64,000 bases of DNA, taken from Marthasterias glacialis (Eukaryota > Echinodermata > Asteroidea > Forcipulatida > Asteriidae). This document shows, piece by piece, positions 10,401 to 19,844 of this stretch. A program made the position numbers and the translations under genes. Under the pieces are notes generated by a model. That model had not been told where the DNA came from and did no database searches. It saw only the letters and a list, made by a program, of their open reading frames with translations. The stretch lies in the NCBI GenBank assembly GCA_911728455.2, contig OU452233.1, positions 13,583,214-13,647,213 of the forward strand. Reading direction: 5' to 3'. The stretch's first letter is position 1; each line of letters begins with the position of its first letter.

Positions 10401-12528
10401 ACTAAAGAAATGCTAAAGATTAAAGAAATGCATTGTAATTAACTGGGGCATGCTGCATGTAGTTGATGTAACTGAACAAAAAGAACTAAGGCACAGTTGG
10501 TTTTACTAAAAGAATGAATATATACAGGTGATGGTTCAATGTACACTACACAAGGTTTAATCAAAAGGAACCCTACATGTAATTCAAAGGGAAAAACATG
10601 TCAACCTCAACAAGTCACTGACCTGGACTAGTCCACATCTCCCACAGGGAGGGGAGCTGAACACTGGACCAAACTACTTGTGAAAAGGGGGTAGTTTCAC
10701 TACACTATTAAATGGCCTATACACTCTGTACATGATGGTCAACCTTTGTACAGACTAATCTGAGCAGCTCGTTCATAGTGGTTTACACCACCGCCGCTAT
10801 GGCCTCCGCATGTGCGCACGCGTCAGCTGCGTATATGTACCAATCAGCATATGTAGGATTCATAGTGTGTATGCGTCGACGTGCACATGCAGCGGCCGTA
10901 GCTGCGATGGTGTAAACGCTCATGAATGAGCTGCTTGGATTAGTCTATAGGTACTCAGTAGTTCCTATTTTTTCTAAGGGCCAAATATGCCTGCAAATTG
11001 ATATGCAGTTCTTGTACAGCGCTTTATCACACCCAAAGACATCTCAAAGCACTCATTATTTTTTCTGCAAGGTATGTAGAGCTATGTTCGAAATATAAGA
11101 CCCATTTATTTACAAAGCACTATGTAGGTAACAGTTTACAAGGTGCTGTTGCGCAATCTGCAGCCAACCATGCCAGAAAACATAGGGGGAAAACCCCATC
11201 TTTTAAAGGCAAGTGTACTGGATGATTTACATGTCGCATGGGACCTACGGCTTTACGTCCCATCGACCGATGAAGCAATAATGGTTAAGTGTCTTGCTTA
11301 AACAGTTGGCGCCGGCTGACGTGTTCATGAAAATATGTTTTCGAGCCAGCAAATGTTTAAACGCAATTGTGTAAAGTCAGAATTCCGCAGGACCAAAGAT
11401 CGCCCAGACATTCCACTGCTGAGCTTACACAGAACATTCACACGTCATCTAATGCTTCGTTGCACCTGCATAAAGAGAAAACATCTTGAATATTTCACTG
11501 ATTTTTGGCTGTTGTGCGGTGGTTTTTGTGTAATCCCCGATTCCAGACCTTTTTGTCCTTTTGTTCCAAGAAGAGGATTACAAGACATAGAGAAGCTTCC
11601 ACCATTGTTCATTCATTGTACTTTGGCTCAAAGGAGGTAAGTCAGAGTGAACCGGGAATCTAGCGATAGTTCCAGGATTAGTACTAATCCTATGCTGTAG
11701 CTCACGACTGAGATTTTGCAATTTACTGTACACGATTTTGATATTTTCTCCTTAGAGAAAACAAAACTCACAGTGCAATAAAGAAAAATCTTTGTTCTCT
11801 TGGCTTTGTCAAGTCAAGGTTTCTTCTGTGCCAGTGGTACTCTAAAAGAAAAATGATTCTGGCAGTTCCCAGAAAATATTCCCGTCAGGCTGGACGGGAA
11901 AAAATGGAAGAATCCCGGTGGCAACTGATTAAGGGCACAAGTGTCAAGAGCTGGACTCCACCCATACTTCGCTGATCAGAAACACCAGAGCTTGAGCTTA
12001 ACAGAGCGTTCTATTGGAACATTAAAAATACCAACAAATGATATTCTTTGTTTAGTAATGTTCCCCTAGTATGGCACAGTGTCCTGTCCGAGCAGAAAGT
12101 TCTGGTGGTCCATTTGATTGCGGGCATAAATACCTACAAGAATTTTCCTTCACGCCAAGAATGTGCCCGACTTATGAGACGCCCCCCTTATCAATCCCTT
12201 TGCCGAGTTAATTTGACAGCCAGTTTTATGTCTCCGTCCCGACTCTCGCTGCAGGTACAACAATTCGGACAGGGCTCCTCTGTCACACCTCTCGTCGGAG
12301 GACATTGACCGGTTCTACGCAGCGCACCAGGCATTTGCTGCAATCCTCCAGAGTCCAGCCAGTGAGTTTGTGGTCAAGCTCAACCCTGGGAGACTGATGC
12401 TGATTGATAACTGGCGGGTGCTACATGGCCGGTTTGGCTTCACTGGACATCGCATAATGACCTCTTGCTACGTACAGCGTGACGAGATAGACAGTAAAAT
12501 CAGGACCATTCTAGGGGTCAACTGTTAA
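4444..12528 (+). CDS. TMLHE: Trimethyllysine dioxygenase-like 2-oxoglutarate oxygenase, copy A
   Basis: Six coding exons: 4444-4562, 5780-5895, 6798-7054, 8195-8343, 8986-9210 and 12255-12528. All junctions are GT...AG and the phases fit, giving 379 residues. Known family role: Fe(II)/2-oxoglutarate hydroxylation of N6-trimethyllysine, the first step of carnitine synthesis. Visible residues: an N-terminal zinc site C39, C41, C44 and H83 (from DHCRCAEC and PDGH); the iron facial triad H203-T-D205 and H346 (VLHGR); and R355 as the likely 2-oxoglutarate carboxylate contact. The C-terminal IDNWRVLHGR...FTGHR and the IRYNNSDRA segment favour TMLHE over its paralogue gamma-butyrobetaine dioxygenase. 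The start is the first ATG after an in-frame TGA, so no mitochondrial presequence is present on this model. Vertebrate TMLHE is longer, near 420 residues. Introns hold a minisatellite, a tRNA-like sequence and several MITEs. No disabling change was seen. Confidence 0.88.
7591..8067 (+). repeat. 20-bp quasi-palindromic minisatellite in TMLHE-A intron 3
   Basis: About 24 copies of a 20-bp unit, GGTTCTGGAAAGAACCCAAA. Each unit contains GGTTCT...AGAACC and can fold on itself. Variants include 'ggctctgg' and 'aagttctgg'. Because 20 is not a multiple of 3, all frames stay open and produce long spurious ORFs on both strands. The unit 2 array (28043-28519) has the same length and appears identical; the unit 3 array is shorter (about 320 bp). 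Confidence 0.92.
8690..8757 (+). repeat. tRNA-like sequence with pol III boxes (SINE head or tRNA relic)
   Basis: Box B GGTTCGAATCC is at 8735-8745, and a box A-like TGGTCGAGACA lies about 38 nt upstream (8696). In the unit 3 copy the T arm pairs perfectly (GTGGG TTCGAAT CCCAC). No acceptor stem pairs, so this is not a functional tRNA gene. It sits in intron 4, is conserved in all three units, and may be a degenerate tRNA-derived SINE. Confidence 0.4.
9457..9612. mobile_element. Long-hairpin MITE, GGGAATAAAAG family, unit 1
   Basis: Arms of roughly 70 bp begin GGGAATAAAAGAGTGGTGAC and end with the complementary CTTTTATTCCC, with only a short loop. Copies sit at the same place in units 2 and 3, and a related member lies inside the large transposon at 45320-45484. 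The adjacent ATTCATAAAT (9613-9622) is mirrored by ATTTATGAAT at 10011-10020. That suggests a second nested element of about 400 bp between them. Confidence 0.75.
10753..10945. mobile_element. MITE with about 75-bp terminal inverted repeats, unit 1
   Basis: Ends are GACTAATC and GATTAGTC, with imperfect complementarity reaching deep into the element ('gagcagctcgttcat' against 'atgaatgagctgctt'). Flanking TA dinucleotides outside 'cagactaatc...gattagtcta' are compatible with a Tc1/mariner-type target, but this is weak. It lies in intron 5. Counterparts are at 30885-31075 and 61980-62173. Confidence 0.65.
11080..12000 (+). repeat. Interspersed repeat split by a TTAA element, unit 1
   Basis: The two halves (about 11080-11297 and 11933-12000) rejoin to match the second copy of this repeat at 13490-13790. 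The interruption is the element 11302-11928. The family contains 'gcaatctgcagccaacc' and 'ttaagtgtcttgctt'. No coding capacity was seen. It resembles high-copy repeats of marine deuterostomes, which is recollection, not a search result. Confidence 0.6.
11302..11928. mobile_element. 627-bp TTAA-flanked DNA element, unit 1
   Basis: TTAA occurs at 11298-11301 and 11929-11932. The ends are imperfect inverted repeats, ACAGTTGGCGCCGG against TCAGTTGCCACCGG. It splits an older interspersed repeat in all three units, so insertion predates the duplication. TTAA targets are typical of piggyBac and Kolobok superfamilies. The 101-codon ORF inside (11335-11640) is broken in unit 2 and is not accepted as a gene. 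Confidence 0.72.
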
Positions 12529-12568
12529 AACATTGCGGCCCGATAAAAACAAAACAGCTTCGCAAAAA

Positions 12569-12574
12569 AATAAA
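12569..12574 (+). terminator. Candidate polyadenylation signal of TMLHE-A
   Basis: AATAAA lies 41 nt after the stop codon and is conserved in the three units (32700-32705 and 63797-63802). The context is A-rich, so chance occurrence is possible. The 3' flank 12575-13489 shows no gene; a 61-codon ORF at 12808 diverges without coding constraint. Confidence 0.35.
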
Positions 12575-13489
12575 ACCCCAAAAAAAACTAGCCGAGTACC
12601 AGTCACTAATAACATTCTGGGGTATTTTGGCTAATAATCCGTTTGGCTAACATCTATTATAACCTGTTTCTCCTAAGCATAAATATTTTTCCACTCTGCA
12701 AATTAGCTTTGCTTCTCTTTGATGTTGGCCCCAGAGCCAAATTTAGCTTAGCAGAACAAATATCACTTTGTGAACATTAAGCAGCGAAATTAAGCAGCGA
12801 ACCAGTCATGGGCAAAATAACGTCATATGTCAGTTTGGCTGGTAACACATTTCTTCCCGTAATGCTTAAGGGCGTAGCAAATTCTTGTATCAAGGATCTC
12901 TATGATGTTGGTCCCCGTGTTCCAATGAATCTAGACTCAAAGCAAGTTCCTGATTCTAGACTTATGCACGGATATATTTCTAAACTTCTTTGAAATTGGA
13001 CCAAGAATCAACCACCGCCACCCCCCTTTAACCCTAGCAGTGCCCTGCATTAAATAATAATGTGTAAAGCCATTTTTTTTTCATGCAAGTCGCCAGACAC
13101 ACAAGGCCAGTAAGCCACTCAAGGTGTGGGCTACAAATCAACTTTGTAAATTACAACTTTGCTTAGAAATTGCAAATAAAAAATTGAAGAAAAAATAACT
13201 GCAGTCAAGACATACTAAGTTCAAAGCCGACTTCCCACAATCTATTCTGTGTTCCTAATGGGTTTTGAGTGCATTGTAATTTTTTAACATGGAGTACATT
13301 TTATGAAATCCTTGATTTTTAGAATGTGGTTTTTTCTAACCAATGTATTGTAATGGAATATATTAATCTTAATTTTTGCATTGAGGATAAAGAATATATA
13401 TATATATTTTTTTTTACTGATACACTGATGTGTGCGAAGCATTGTATACTCAGTACTTTCCCCCGAGTCCTATGAAAAAAAAAAGTATA

Positions 13490-13790
13490 GGGTGCCGTGT
13501 TCGATTTATATGACCCATTTATTTACATAGCACCATGGAATGGTTCACAAACTGCTGTGACGCAATCTGCAGCCAACCTCGCCAGAAATCACCAGGGCAA
13601 ACTCTTTCTCTTAAAGATAGGTGTACCGAGTTCTTATACGTGCACTACACAAAACACAGGACCTATAGCTTTACGTCCCATCCCAAGGACAAAGCAGTAA
13701 TGGTTAAGTGTCTTGCTTAAGGAAACAAGTGTCAGGACTTGGACACTAAGCCACACTCTGATTATCAGAAACACCAGGGACCAATTCCAA
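13490..13790 (+). repeat. Second interspersed repeat copy, unit 1
   Basis: Same family as 11080-12000 and in the same orientation, so the last coding exon of TMLHE-A lies between two direct repeats. It contains 'gacgcaatctgcagccaacc' and 'ttacgtcccatcc'. In unit 2 this copy is interrupted by a 388-bp TTAA MITE. Here the site is empty ('ctcttaaagatagg'). Confidence 0.6.
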
Positions 13791-13985
13791 GCAGAAAATA
13801 TTGCTTAACAGTTAAAATAAGCAGGATTCCAGTCACAGATGTTTTTTTTAGTAATCCAAAAATAAAAGTATAACAGAGTTCCATAACTATTGAACCTTCG
13901 GACTATTGAACCTTTGGACTAATACACCTTAGGACAATCAGACCTTTAGACTATTGAGTTGACCCTGGACCACCATGGGCCCCAA

Positions 13986-14113
13986 AATGGGAGACTTATG
14001 AGACGATAGCGGGCGTCCCACAGACCGGTCCTTTTCAATTGTTCTCGGCGATGAAAACAATGGAAAAGGACCGGTCTGTGGGACGCCCGCTATCGTCTCA
14101 AACGTCTCCCATT
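13986..14113. repeat. Near-perfect 128-bp hairpin, unit 1
   Basis: Arms of about 60 bp share 'tgagacgatagcgggcgtcc' and its complement with almost no loop. The sequence is strikingly GC-rich against AT-rich surroundings. The exact counterpart in unit 2 is 34600-34727. It is probably a hairpin MITE; target duplication was not resolved. Upstream (13870-13960) is a degenerate run of 'ggactattgaacctt' words. Confidence 0.75.
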
Positions 14114-14315
14114 GTTTACATCTGAAGTTTTCCAACCTTTTAGATATCTAAAATCATTGTCTGCACAAGTGCAAAGAACTCCAAAGAGCATTACAGCTTT
14201 AGATCTGGGTTTTACTGGTCAATCTTTGGTAACAACTCAACTTTGTGTGTGCAGCTTTTTGTGAGGGAGGTTACAGTGTGTCCACTATAAAAATGTTAGT
14301 TCAGAGTATCGACTT

Positions 14316-14540
14316 CTTCAAGGTGGTGTTCCACAGGGAACCAAGCTTGGACCGCTTTGCTATCTAGCACAAATCAATGATGCAATTCAGGGCACCTATG
14401 AGAAAGTAACTAGCCTTAAATATGTGGATGATGTTACATTAATTGAAAACTGCAATGGACAGTACAGTAGTAGCATGCAACGAACACTAGATGAATTTGG
14501 TGAATGGTCTGTTCGAATGGATGCAAGGGACCTGGGGTAG
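14316..14540 (+). pseudogene. LINE reverse-transcriptase fragment, unit 1
   Basis: Translates in one frame to a reverse-transcriptase core with GVPQGTKLGP and the catalytic YVDD box, followed by a segment like the family's 'W...M' region, then a stop. Only about 75 residues survive. The type is non-LTR (CR1/L2-like). It is followed by unrelated sequence, then by the LINE 3' end at 15040-15375, so an internal deletion or rearrangement has occurred. Confidence 0.75.
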
Positions 14541-15039
14541 ACAGACGGTATTGGTGACCCTAGTCTGTGAGGCTTGTGACGGGGGCTTTTTTTGGGAGCC
14601 TTCATTACTCTAGAGATTTTCTATTGTATCTTTGTGAAATATTTTGTGCAATAAATGATTGAGGGGATTTTGCCCCTGAAATCAGGTCTTCACTTTCCTT
14701 CTGTGTTCATTTGTTGTCTAATTGATGTCATATTTTGTCAGTGGCAAACATGTTACCATCACGAGAGATGCCTCAAACCAAAATCAGGCACTATTTTGAA
14801 ATAGTCCATTAATCATGAAAAACAACCGAAACATCAGCCTTCTTATCAATGTGATGATGTCTTATACATTCCATGTTAAAAAATACATTATAGGCCCAAA
14901 TCAGGTCGTCCCTGAAAGCTCTTATTATCATCTATTTGATAAGTAAATCCCAGTTTTAGGAAGTTTGGCAAAAAGTGCATGGTTTTGGCTTGGAGTATTG
15001 CGTATGTTCTGAAATTTAATGAATGTCTTTTTTTCCTTT

Positions 15040-15375
15040 GGTGGAGATGATGTGGTAAACGAGTCTCCGCAATACCTCACCGAGTAACTCCATATCCACC
15101 AATCGGCCTACAATGTGAGCTCATCCTGCCGGACTGCCCTTGATTTTCCAAATACAAATAAGAAGGCTGGAGACAATTCATTCTCATTTACTGTTCCTAA
15201 ACGCTGGAACTCAATGTTTTGCATTGGCCAATGCGACTTGTACCTCCCAGTTAAAAAAAAAAAAAAATCTTAAAACTCACTTTTTTTGTTTAATTTGTTT
15301 TTCTTGTCAGCGCTTTGTAGCCGCTGGAAAAGGCGCTATACTAAATGCTGTTATTATTATTATTTATTTATCATT
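15040..15375 (+). pseudogene. LINE 3' end with ATT microsatellite tail, unit 1
   Basis: Decayed frames read like the extreme C terminus of a CR1/L2-type polymerase (a PQYLTE...ALDFPNT...FSFTVPK.WNS pattern, then LKTHFF). They are followed by a 3' UTR-like 'gcgctttgtagccgctgg...aaggcgctata' and an ATT-repeat tail. The same remnant is at 35650-35990 in unit 2. Non-functional. Confidence 0.65.
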
Positions 15376-15379
15376 AAAC

Positions 15380-16270
15380 TTTAATGTCTCATCTTAAAAC
15401 CCAAGCTCAACATTGGTAAGAAACAAAAAACAAAAATGTTCACAAATTTACATATACTGTATACCTTACACGGTATAAAGATAATGATGGTAGAAAAATT
15501 TTCCTTGAAATATTTCTGCCAGAAGTGTTATCGTTTTTGGAAAATAAATGAAATAAGATCATAAACACATTTTTGTCTAATGTGAGACCAAAATCTGCCT
15601 AAGAATGGGTACAAAAATGCTGAGTGTATTTTTACCATTTTCTCGCAAATGAAACAACAAAATGAGCTGAACCTTCCACAGGTTGCTTTTATTACAAATA
15701 TCTTGATTTCTGCAAAGAATGGAAGCATTAACAGACACATTAGCAATCTTCAGCAGGGGCTTCAAGATTAATATACTTGGGATACACTGTTTTGAATTTT
15801 GTTCACCTGAATTCGTGAATTTTAAAAAATGTTCTAAGATTAAACAAAATAAAATTAAAAAAAGAGGGAGAACTCTGGTTCAAAGGATATAAACAGAAGC
15901 AATGCATCGAGAGTTCCCACAAACCAGTAATACAAAAATCAGTGTACAAACCATTTCATTCCTTCAAAATTTATTACACTTCAGTGTTTAGCAAAAATAA
16001 AACCACCATCAGATGAGTGAAAGATCAACTATTCCAGACAATCTTTCTCATCACCAAAAATGCCTTCTGGAGCCAATTTCACAAAGATTCTAAATGGCAG
16101 AAAAATATTTGCTGTGCTCAGAAATTGCCTGCTCATCAAAAGAAATCAGTTGCCAGCCAAAATACCATGCAGTGTTCAATGAGCCTGGTTCCCTGCTGAT
16201 TTCTGCTAAGCCCTTTTTGTTGTTGTTGCTAAGCATCTCAGTGAAATTGGGACCTAGGCTGTATTTCATG
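15380..16270. other. AT-rich intergenic DNA, no gene seen
   Basis: Only short ORFs that differ between units 1 and 2 by frameshifts or stops. No motif was recognised. Confidence 0.5.
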
Positions 16271-16273
16271 GCA

Positions 16274-16361
16274 CTGCTTACCACTGAATTCTGCGCTAAC
16301 AGCGCCCTCTACACCGCATGTGATTCTATGGGTGGTAAGCGCTGAAGTCCACGGTAAGCAG
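16274..16361. mobile_element. Small fold-back MITE, CTGCTTACC family, unit 1
   Basis: Ends CTGCTTACC and GGTAAGCAG, with further complementarity (clearest in unit 2: 'gcttaccactgaattctgcg' against 'gcgcagaagtccacggtaag'). It explains most of a 140-codon minus-strand ORF spanning 16238-16660, which is therefore not called as a gene. Confidence 0.6.
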
Positions 16362-16369
16362 AGCCATGA

Positions 16370-18283
16370 TGTTGGATCCTGGTTATTTATAAATTCATGC
16401 ATGCAAAGCCTTTTCCTTGAAGAAGATATTTTCCACTGGAAATAGCACCTGGAAAAAACACTGAAACTGCCGCTTATACCATGTAAAAAAAGACAATTGC
16501 TTGGCATCCCTACCTGACCAGTCTTAAATGTACCATTTACAATTTCATCACCCACAGTTGTAATGATAACTGAATAGAACCCGACCGAAAGTACCGAATT
16601 GGAGCAAAGACTAGCAAGTAGAATGATGCTCATCACGTGCTGCCAGTACTTGGTCTGCATCAGACTACCCTCTTCTGTCTATTGTAGTTAGTCTTGATGA
16701 AGACTGTTTTCACGGGCTCTTCTACTGGTTTTAAGGCACTGTGGAGGAGCAAAGGTCACTCCGCATGGTGGTGCAGGTAATGCCATTGTGGTGTATTGTA
16801 TTGACTGATTGGAGAGGTGAAAAAAAAGGAACAAAAACCTCCCTCCCAAACTGCCGAAACTGAAAGGGGATGGATGCCAAACAACAAGATATTTTTACAT
16901 GGTGATGCACAGGATTTTATATACAACCCCAAAAAGATGCAATTTTAACACAATCCTCCGTAACAGACTATAAATACTCTTAATATTAATTCTGTAATAA
17001 TTGAGAAATATTTAACAAATAATCTTTACAAAAGCGGTTTTACAAAACTCATGGCCACAAAAAGACCTAAAAATTATAATGGACGATTACAAGGTAGTTT
17101 GTCTGATGGAAATATCACTTGAAATAATTCACTTTTGGGGTTCAAATTTAATATAAATGCGCATTCTCCTTCTTTTTCTTGGTTCTACTTTCAACACTGT
17201 GAAACAGAGACAACTTTTGAATTTCAGTAAAAGTTAGAACCAAAGACAAAAAAACACACACAATGAACCCGGTGCTTATATCTCAAATGAAGAAATACCT
17301 GATAGAATGCCATTAGTTTGCTGAGATCAAATTGAAGAAGGCTTGCCACAGACATTTGTCAATTTTTCTAAAATCATTATTACGACATGCAATATTAAAC
17401 ATTTTTCCCTTAATAATGATTTACTTCACTGGCCATCAGCCAGATCAGTAAGCCTGCCTTCTCATTGTTACTTCCATTTTCATTGGTTCATATATTTCAA
17501 TAGGAGGCTTTGTAAATAGCAGCAGACATAGACAATCTCAATTGTTTTTAGGTAACTCTTGGCATGCACAAACTGCCAAGAAAATAGACAACTTCACAAA
17601 TACTTTTTACGTGCCCTTTAGCCATTGAATGGGGTGCATACTGGTCTAGTTATTGACAAATTGTGTCACTAACTAGACCATTCCATGGATGTATCAGTCT
17701 GCTGCCACCTAGAGTTTCTTGAATCTTTTCTCGTAACCTTTGGATTCATGATGAATGAGCCACATCACAAAAAGGATGTGTTATTCTGGCCCCCTCTCTT
17801 GAATAGAGTTTTCCCTTAATAATAGTATTTCAATACTAGTGTAATCCTAAGTCCAACAGAGTCAAACAAACCAGGTGGGTTTTGAAGGGTTTGGGGTCGT
17901 TAGGGTTAAAGGAAACTTGCTCTACACCTGGTATTTCTGAAGCAATCAGCCTGTGTGACTGACAAGTCATCATACTTATACTGATATTCAGCCAGCAGGA
18001 CCGCTATTAACCACTTCACGTCGGATGACATAACTTCCCACCGGAGCGTCTTCTTTTGGTTACGGTCAGTTGACCTGATGTATAAATACACCCCTGGACA
18101 ATCGGTAGTGTATTGTGCACAGGCATGCACCTAACGTGCTACGCTTTGTTTCCCCCGTACAAAGAGGGACAAAATGTACTGGAATTCATGATTGGATTCT
18201 CCCTTTTTCCAGGGGTTTTTATGTAATGAAATATTGTAACAATGAAAACTCTGTAAGTTATTAAACAATAGAAAAATACTATT
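16370..18283 (-). other. Downstream flank / possible long 3' UTR of RS-A
   Basis: AT-rich and well conserved in unit 2 (36974-38892) without coding potential. It may include the 3' UTR of the minus-strand RS-A gene, but no clear polyadenylation signal was identified close to the stop. A TATAAATA word near 18078 on the plus strand has no gene behind it. Confidence 0.35.
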
Positions 18284-19186
18284 TTAAAGCCACCACGTTC
18301 TTGACTGTCTTTTCTCAGCCTCTGGACTTTGGGCACGTCCCCATTTCCCTTCGCTGTGCAGAACTGCCACTTGTGTCTCCTTATTGAAGGTAATCAACTT
18401 GTGGAAGGGGTTGCTCTCTTTGGGTCCAGCTGGTGCTGTACTTCTACTCTGGTTTGATCTGGAGCCCCGTCTGTCACCATACCTGCTGTGGGGCTTACTG
18501 TGGTATCTGTCACCCTGGGTGGCACTTGACCAACCATGGTATCTATTACTACTGGCATGTGCATCCCAGCTGTGGCGTTCCCTCCTGTCTCTCTCAGGGT
18601 GACCGTCATCATATCTATGATAGTGACTGTCTCTACCGTCTCTCTGCTTCTGCGGTCTGTCATATGAAGACTTGTGGAGGTTACCACGGGGTCTGTCACC
18701 AAATCTATCCTGGTGTCTATTACTGGCAGTTTCATCCCCTGTGCTTCTCTCATAGTGTCTTTTACTTCTTCCATGCTGATAATCTATAACCTTAGTTGAG
18801 TTTGAACATTCATCTGTGTGTCTCTTATCCATGCCTTGCTTCTCTCCTGTGCTTGAACTGTAATGACGTGTGTCAGCTGACCTTTCTCCGACATGTGAGT
18901 CATCATGTGGCCTCTGACCTTTGCCACCATGATGAGACTCGGATGGGTGCATTTCTTTAAACCTCCTATGACTGCGCTCATGTAGTTCTTTGGAAGTCTG
19001 CGTTCTAATGTCACCCACTCCTGCTAGACTACTTTGTACACTTTCTTTAAGGACAGCAGGACCTCTACTTGATTTGACCTGTTCACATGTCAGGACACTT
19101 GGCAGTTCAGGGGTAAAGATTTCCCTGCCTTTGGATTCCATGATCATGATAAAAATAATATTACGACGGCCGGCCATAGGGGCCAT
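18284..19186 (-). CDS. Single-exon basic RS/RD/His-rich protein, copy A
   Basis: An uninterrupted 300-codon ORF on the minus strand. Residues from about 70 to 250 are strongly polar and low complexity, rich in Arg, Asp, His, Ser and Tyr, with many RD, ER, DR and HY pairs as in nuclear RNA-processing proteins. The C-terminal tail is more ordered (NPFHKLITFNKE) and ends TWWL. No folded domain was recognised, and the function is not assigned. The first ATG gives a short hydrophobic start (NIIFIMIM). Met16, followed by ESKGREIF, may be the real start. The lack of introns next to an intron-rich neighbour could mean a retrocopy. It is convergent with TMLHE-A. The copy at 38893-39795 encodes the identical protein, and alternative-frame translations also match, so the nucleotide sequences appear identical. 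Confidence 0.6.
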   Translation of the reverse strand: MAPMAGRRNIIFIMIMESKGREIFTPELPSVLTCEQVKSSRGPAVLKESVQSSLAGVGDIRTQTSKELHERSHRRFKEMHPSESHHGGKGQRPHDDSHVGERSADTRHYSSSTGEKQGMDKRHTDECSNSTKVIDYQHGRSKRHYERSTGDETASNRHQDRFGDRPRGNLHKSSYDRPQKQRDGRDSHYHRYDDGHPERDRRERHSWDAHASSNRYHGWSSATQGDRYHSKPHSRYGDRRGSRSNQSRSTAPAGPKESNPFHKLITFNKETQVAVLHSEGKWGRAQSPEAEKRQSRTWWL

Positions 19187-19844
19187 TCTCCGCTAAAGTG
19201 ATCAAGCCTGGTTTTAGAAATGACAAAATATAGAGCTAGCCATAGAGTCGCACCACTGCAGACATTTTGTTCCAGGCGTATGGCCTCACTGGGACACCGT
19301 ACTCGTCAGAATCAGCGAAAACTGGGCACACTGCATGGATGCAACAACAGTCATGACAGTTGGTGGCGCCATGTAACCGGCCCATCGAAGAAATCGGATC
19401 CAAGATTACAAATACAAAATCTTTGTTGGATCGGAAAACGGTCTCAAACTTCAAAGTTGCGATTTTAATCAAGTTTCTATTGTTGTTTGCATACCTCTAA
19501 TGAACAAAGGAAGGTAAGGAAAAGTTTCCATATCCGATTGCCACTTTTTAAAGTTTCTAAATTTTTTTTCAATGGATGTTGGGCTTTATTTATTTATTTA
19601 GGCCGTGGAGGAATATAGGCATATAAACGTTAGGCCCTATTTATTTGTAGTATTCCTCTCGAGGAATGGTTAGGTAATAAAACGCTAATTATTGACCTTT
19701 ACAATTAATTTTAAAAACATAATAAACAAAAATTCAAGCAGACATTTCATCGCAAGGCCAGAACTTTCGCGCATTCATGGCGTTTACTTTAGCGAGTAAC
19801 CTGAGTGTTGGTGTTAGTGTTACTGTTAGTGTTTAGGGCTTTAG
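19187..19844 (-). promoter_or_regulatory. Upstream region of RS-A
   Basis: Non-coding DNA 5' of the minus-strand RS-A gene, duplicated at 634-1296 and 39796-40453. It contains the relatively CpG-rich 'ggtggcgccatgtaaccggc' near 19361. The unit 1 and unit 2 versions look identical; the left-edge version has diverged. A promoter is expected here by position, but no specific site was identified. Confidence 0.35.

Noticed and set aside
11335-11640. 101-codon ORF ending at a GTAAGT donor
   Set aside because: It lies within the 627-bp TTAA element and is frameshifted in unit 2. Inserting it between TMLHE exons 5 and 6 would break the well-aligned enzyme sequence.
12808-12993. 61-codon ORF downstream of TMLHE
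   Set aside because: Differences between units 1 and 2 alter residues freely and change the end; nothing suggests coding constraint.
16238-16660. 140-codon minus-strand ORF with a hydrophobic start
   Set aside because: It overlaps a fold-back MITE, changes its start and internal length in unit 2, and has no recognisable domain.
18070-18110. TATAAATA word as a plus-strand promoter
   Set aside because: No transcript, exon or ORF follows on that strand; AT-rich sequence makes such words common.
18394-18789. Overlapping 118-126 codon ORFs in other frames of the RS gene
   Set aside because: Shadows of the low-complexity 300-codon frame.
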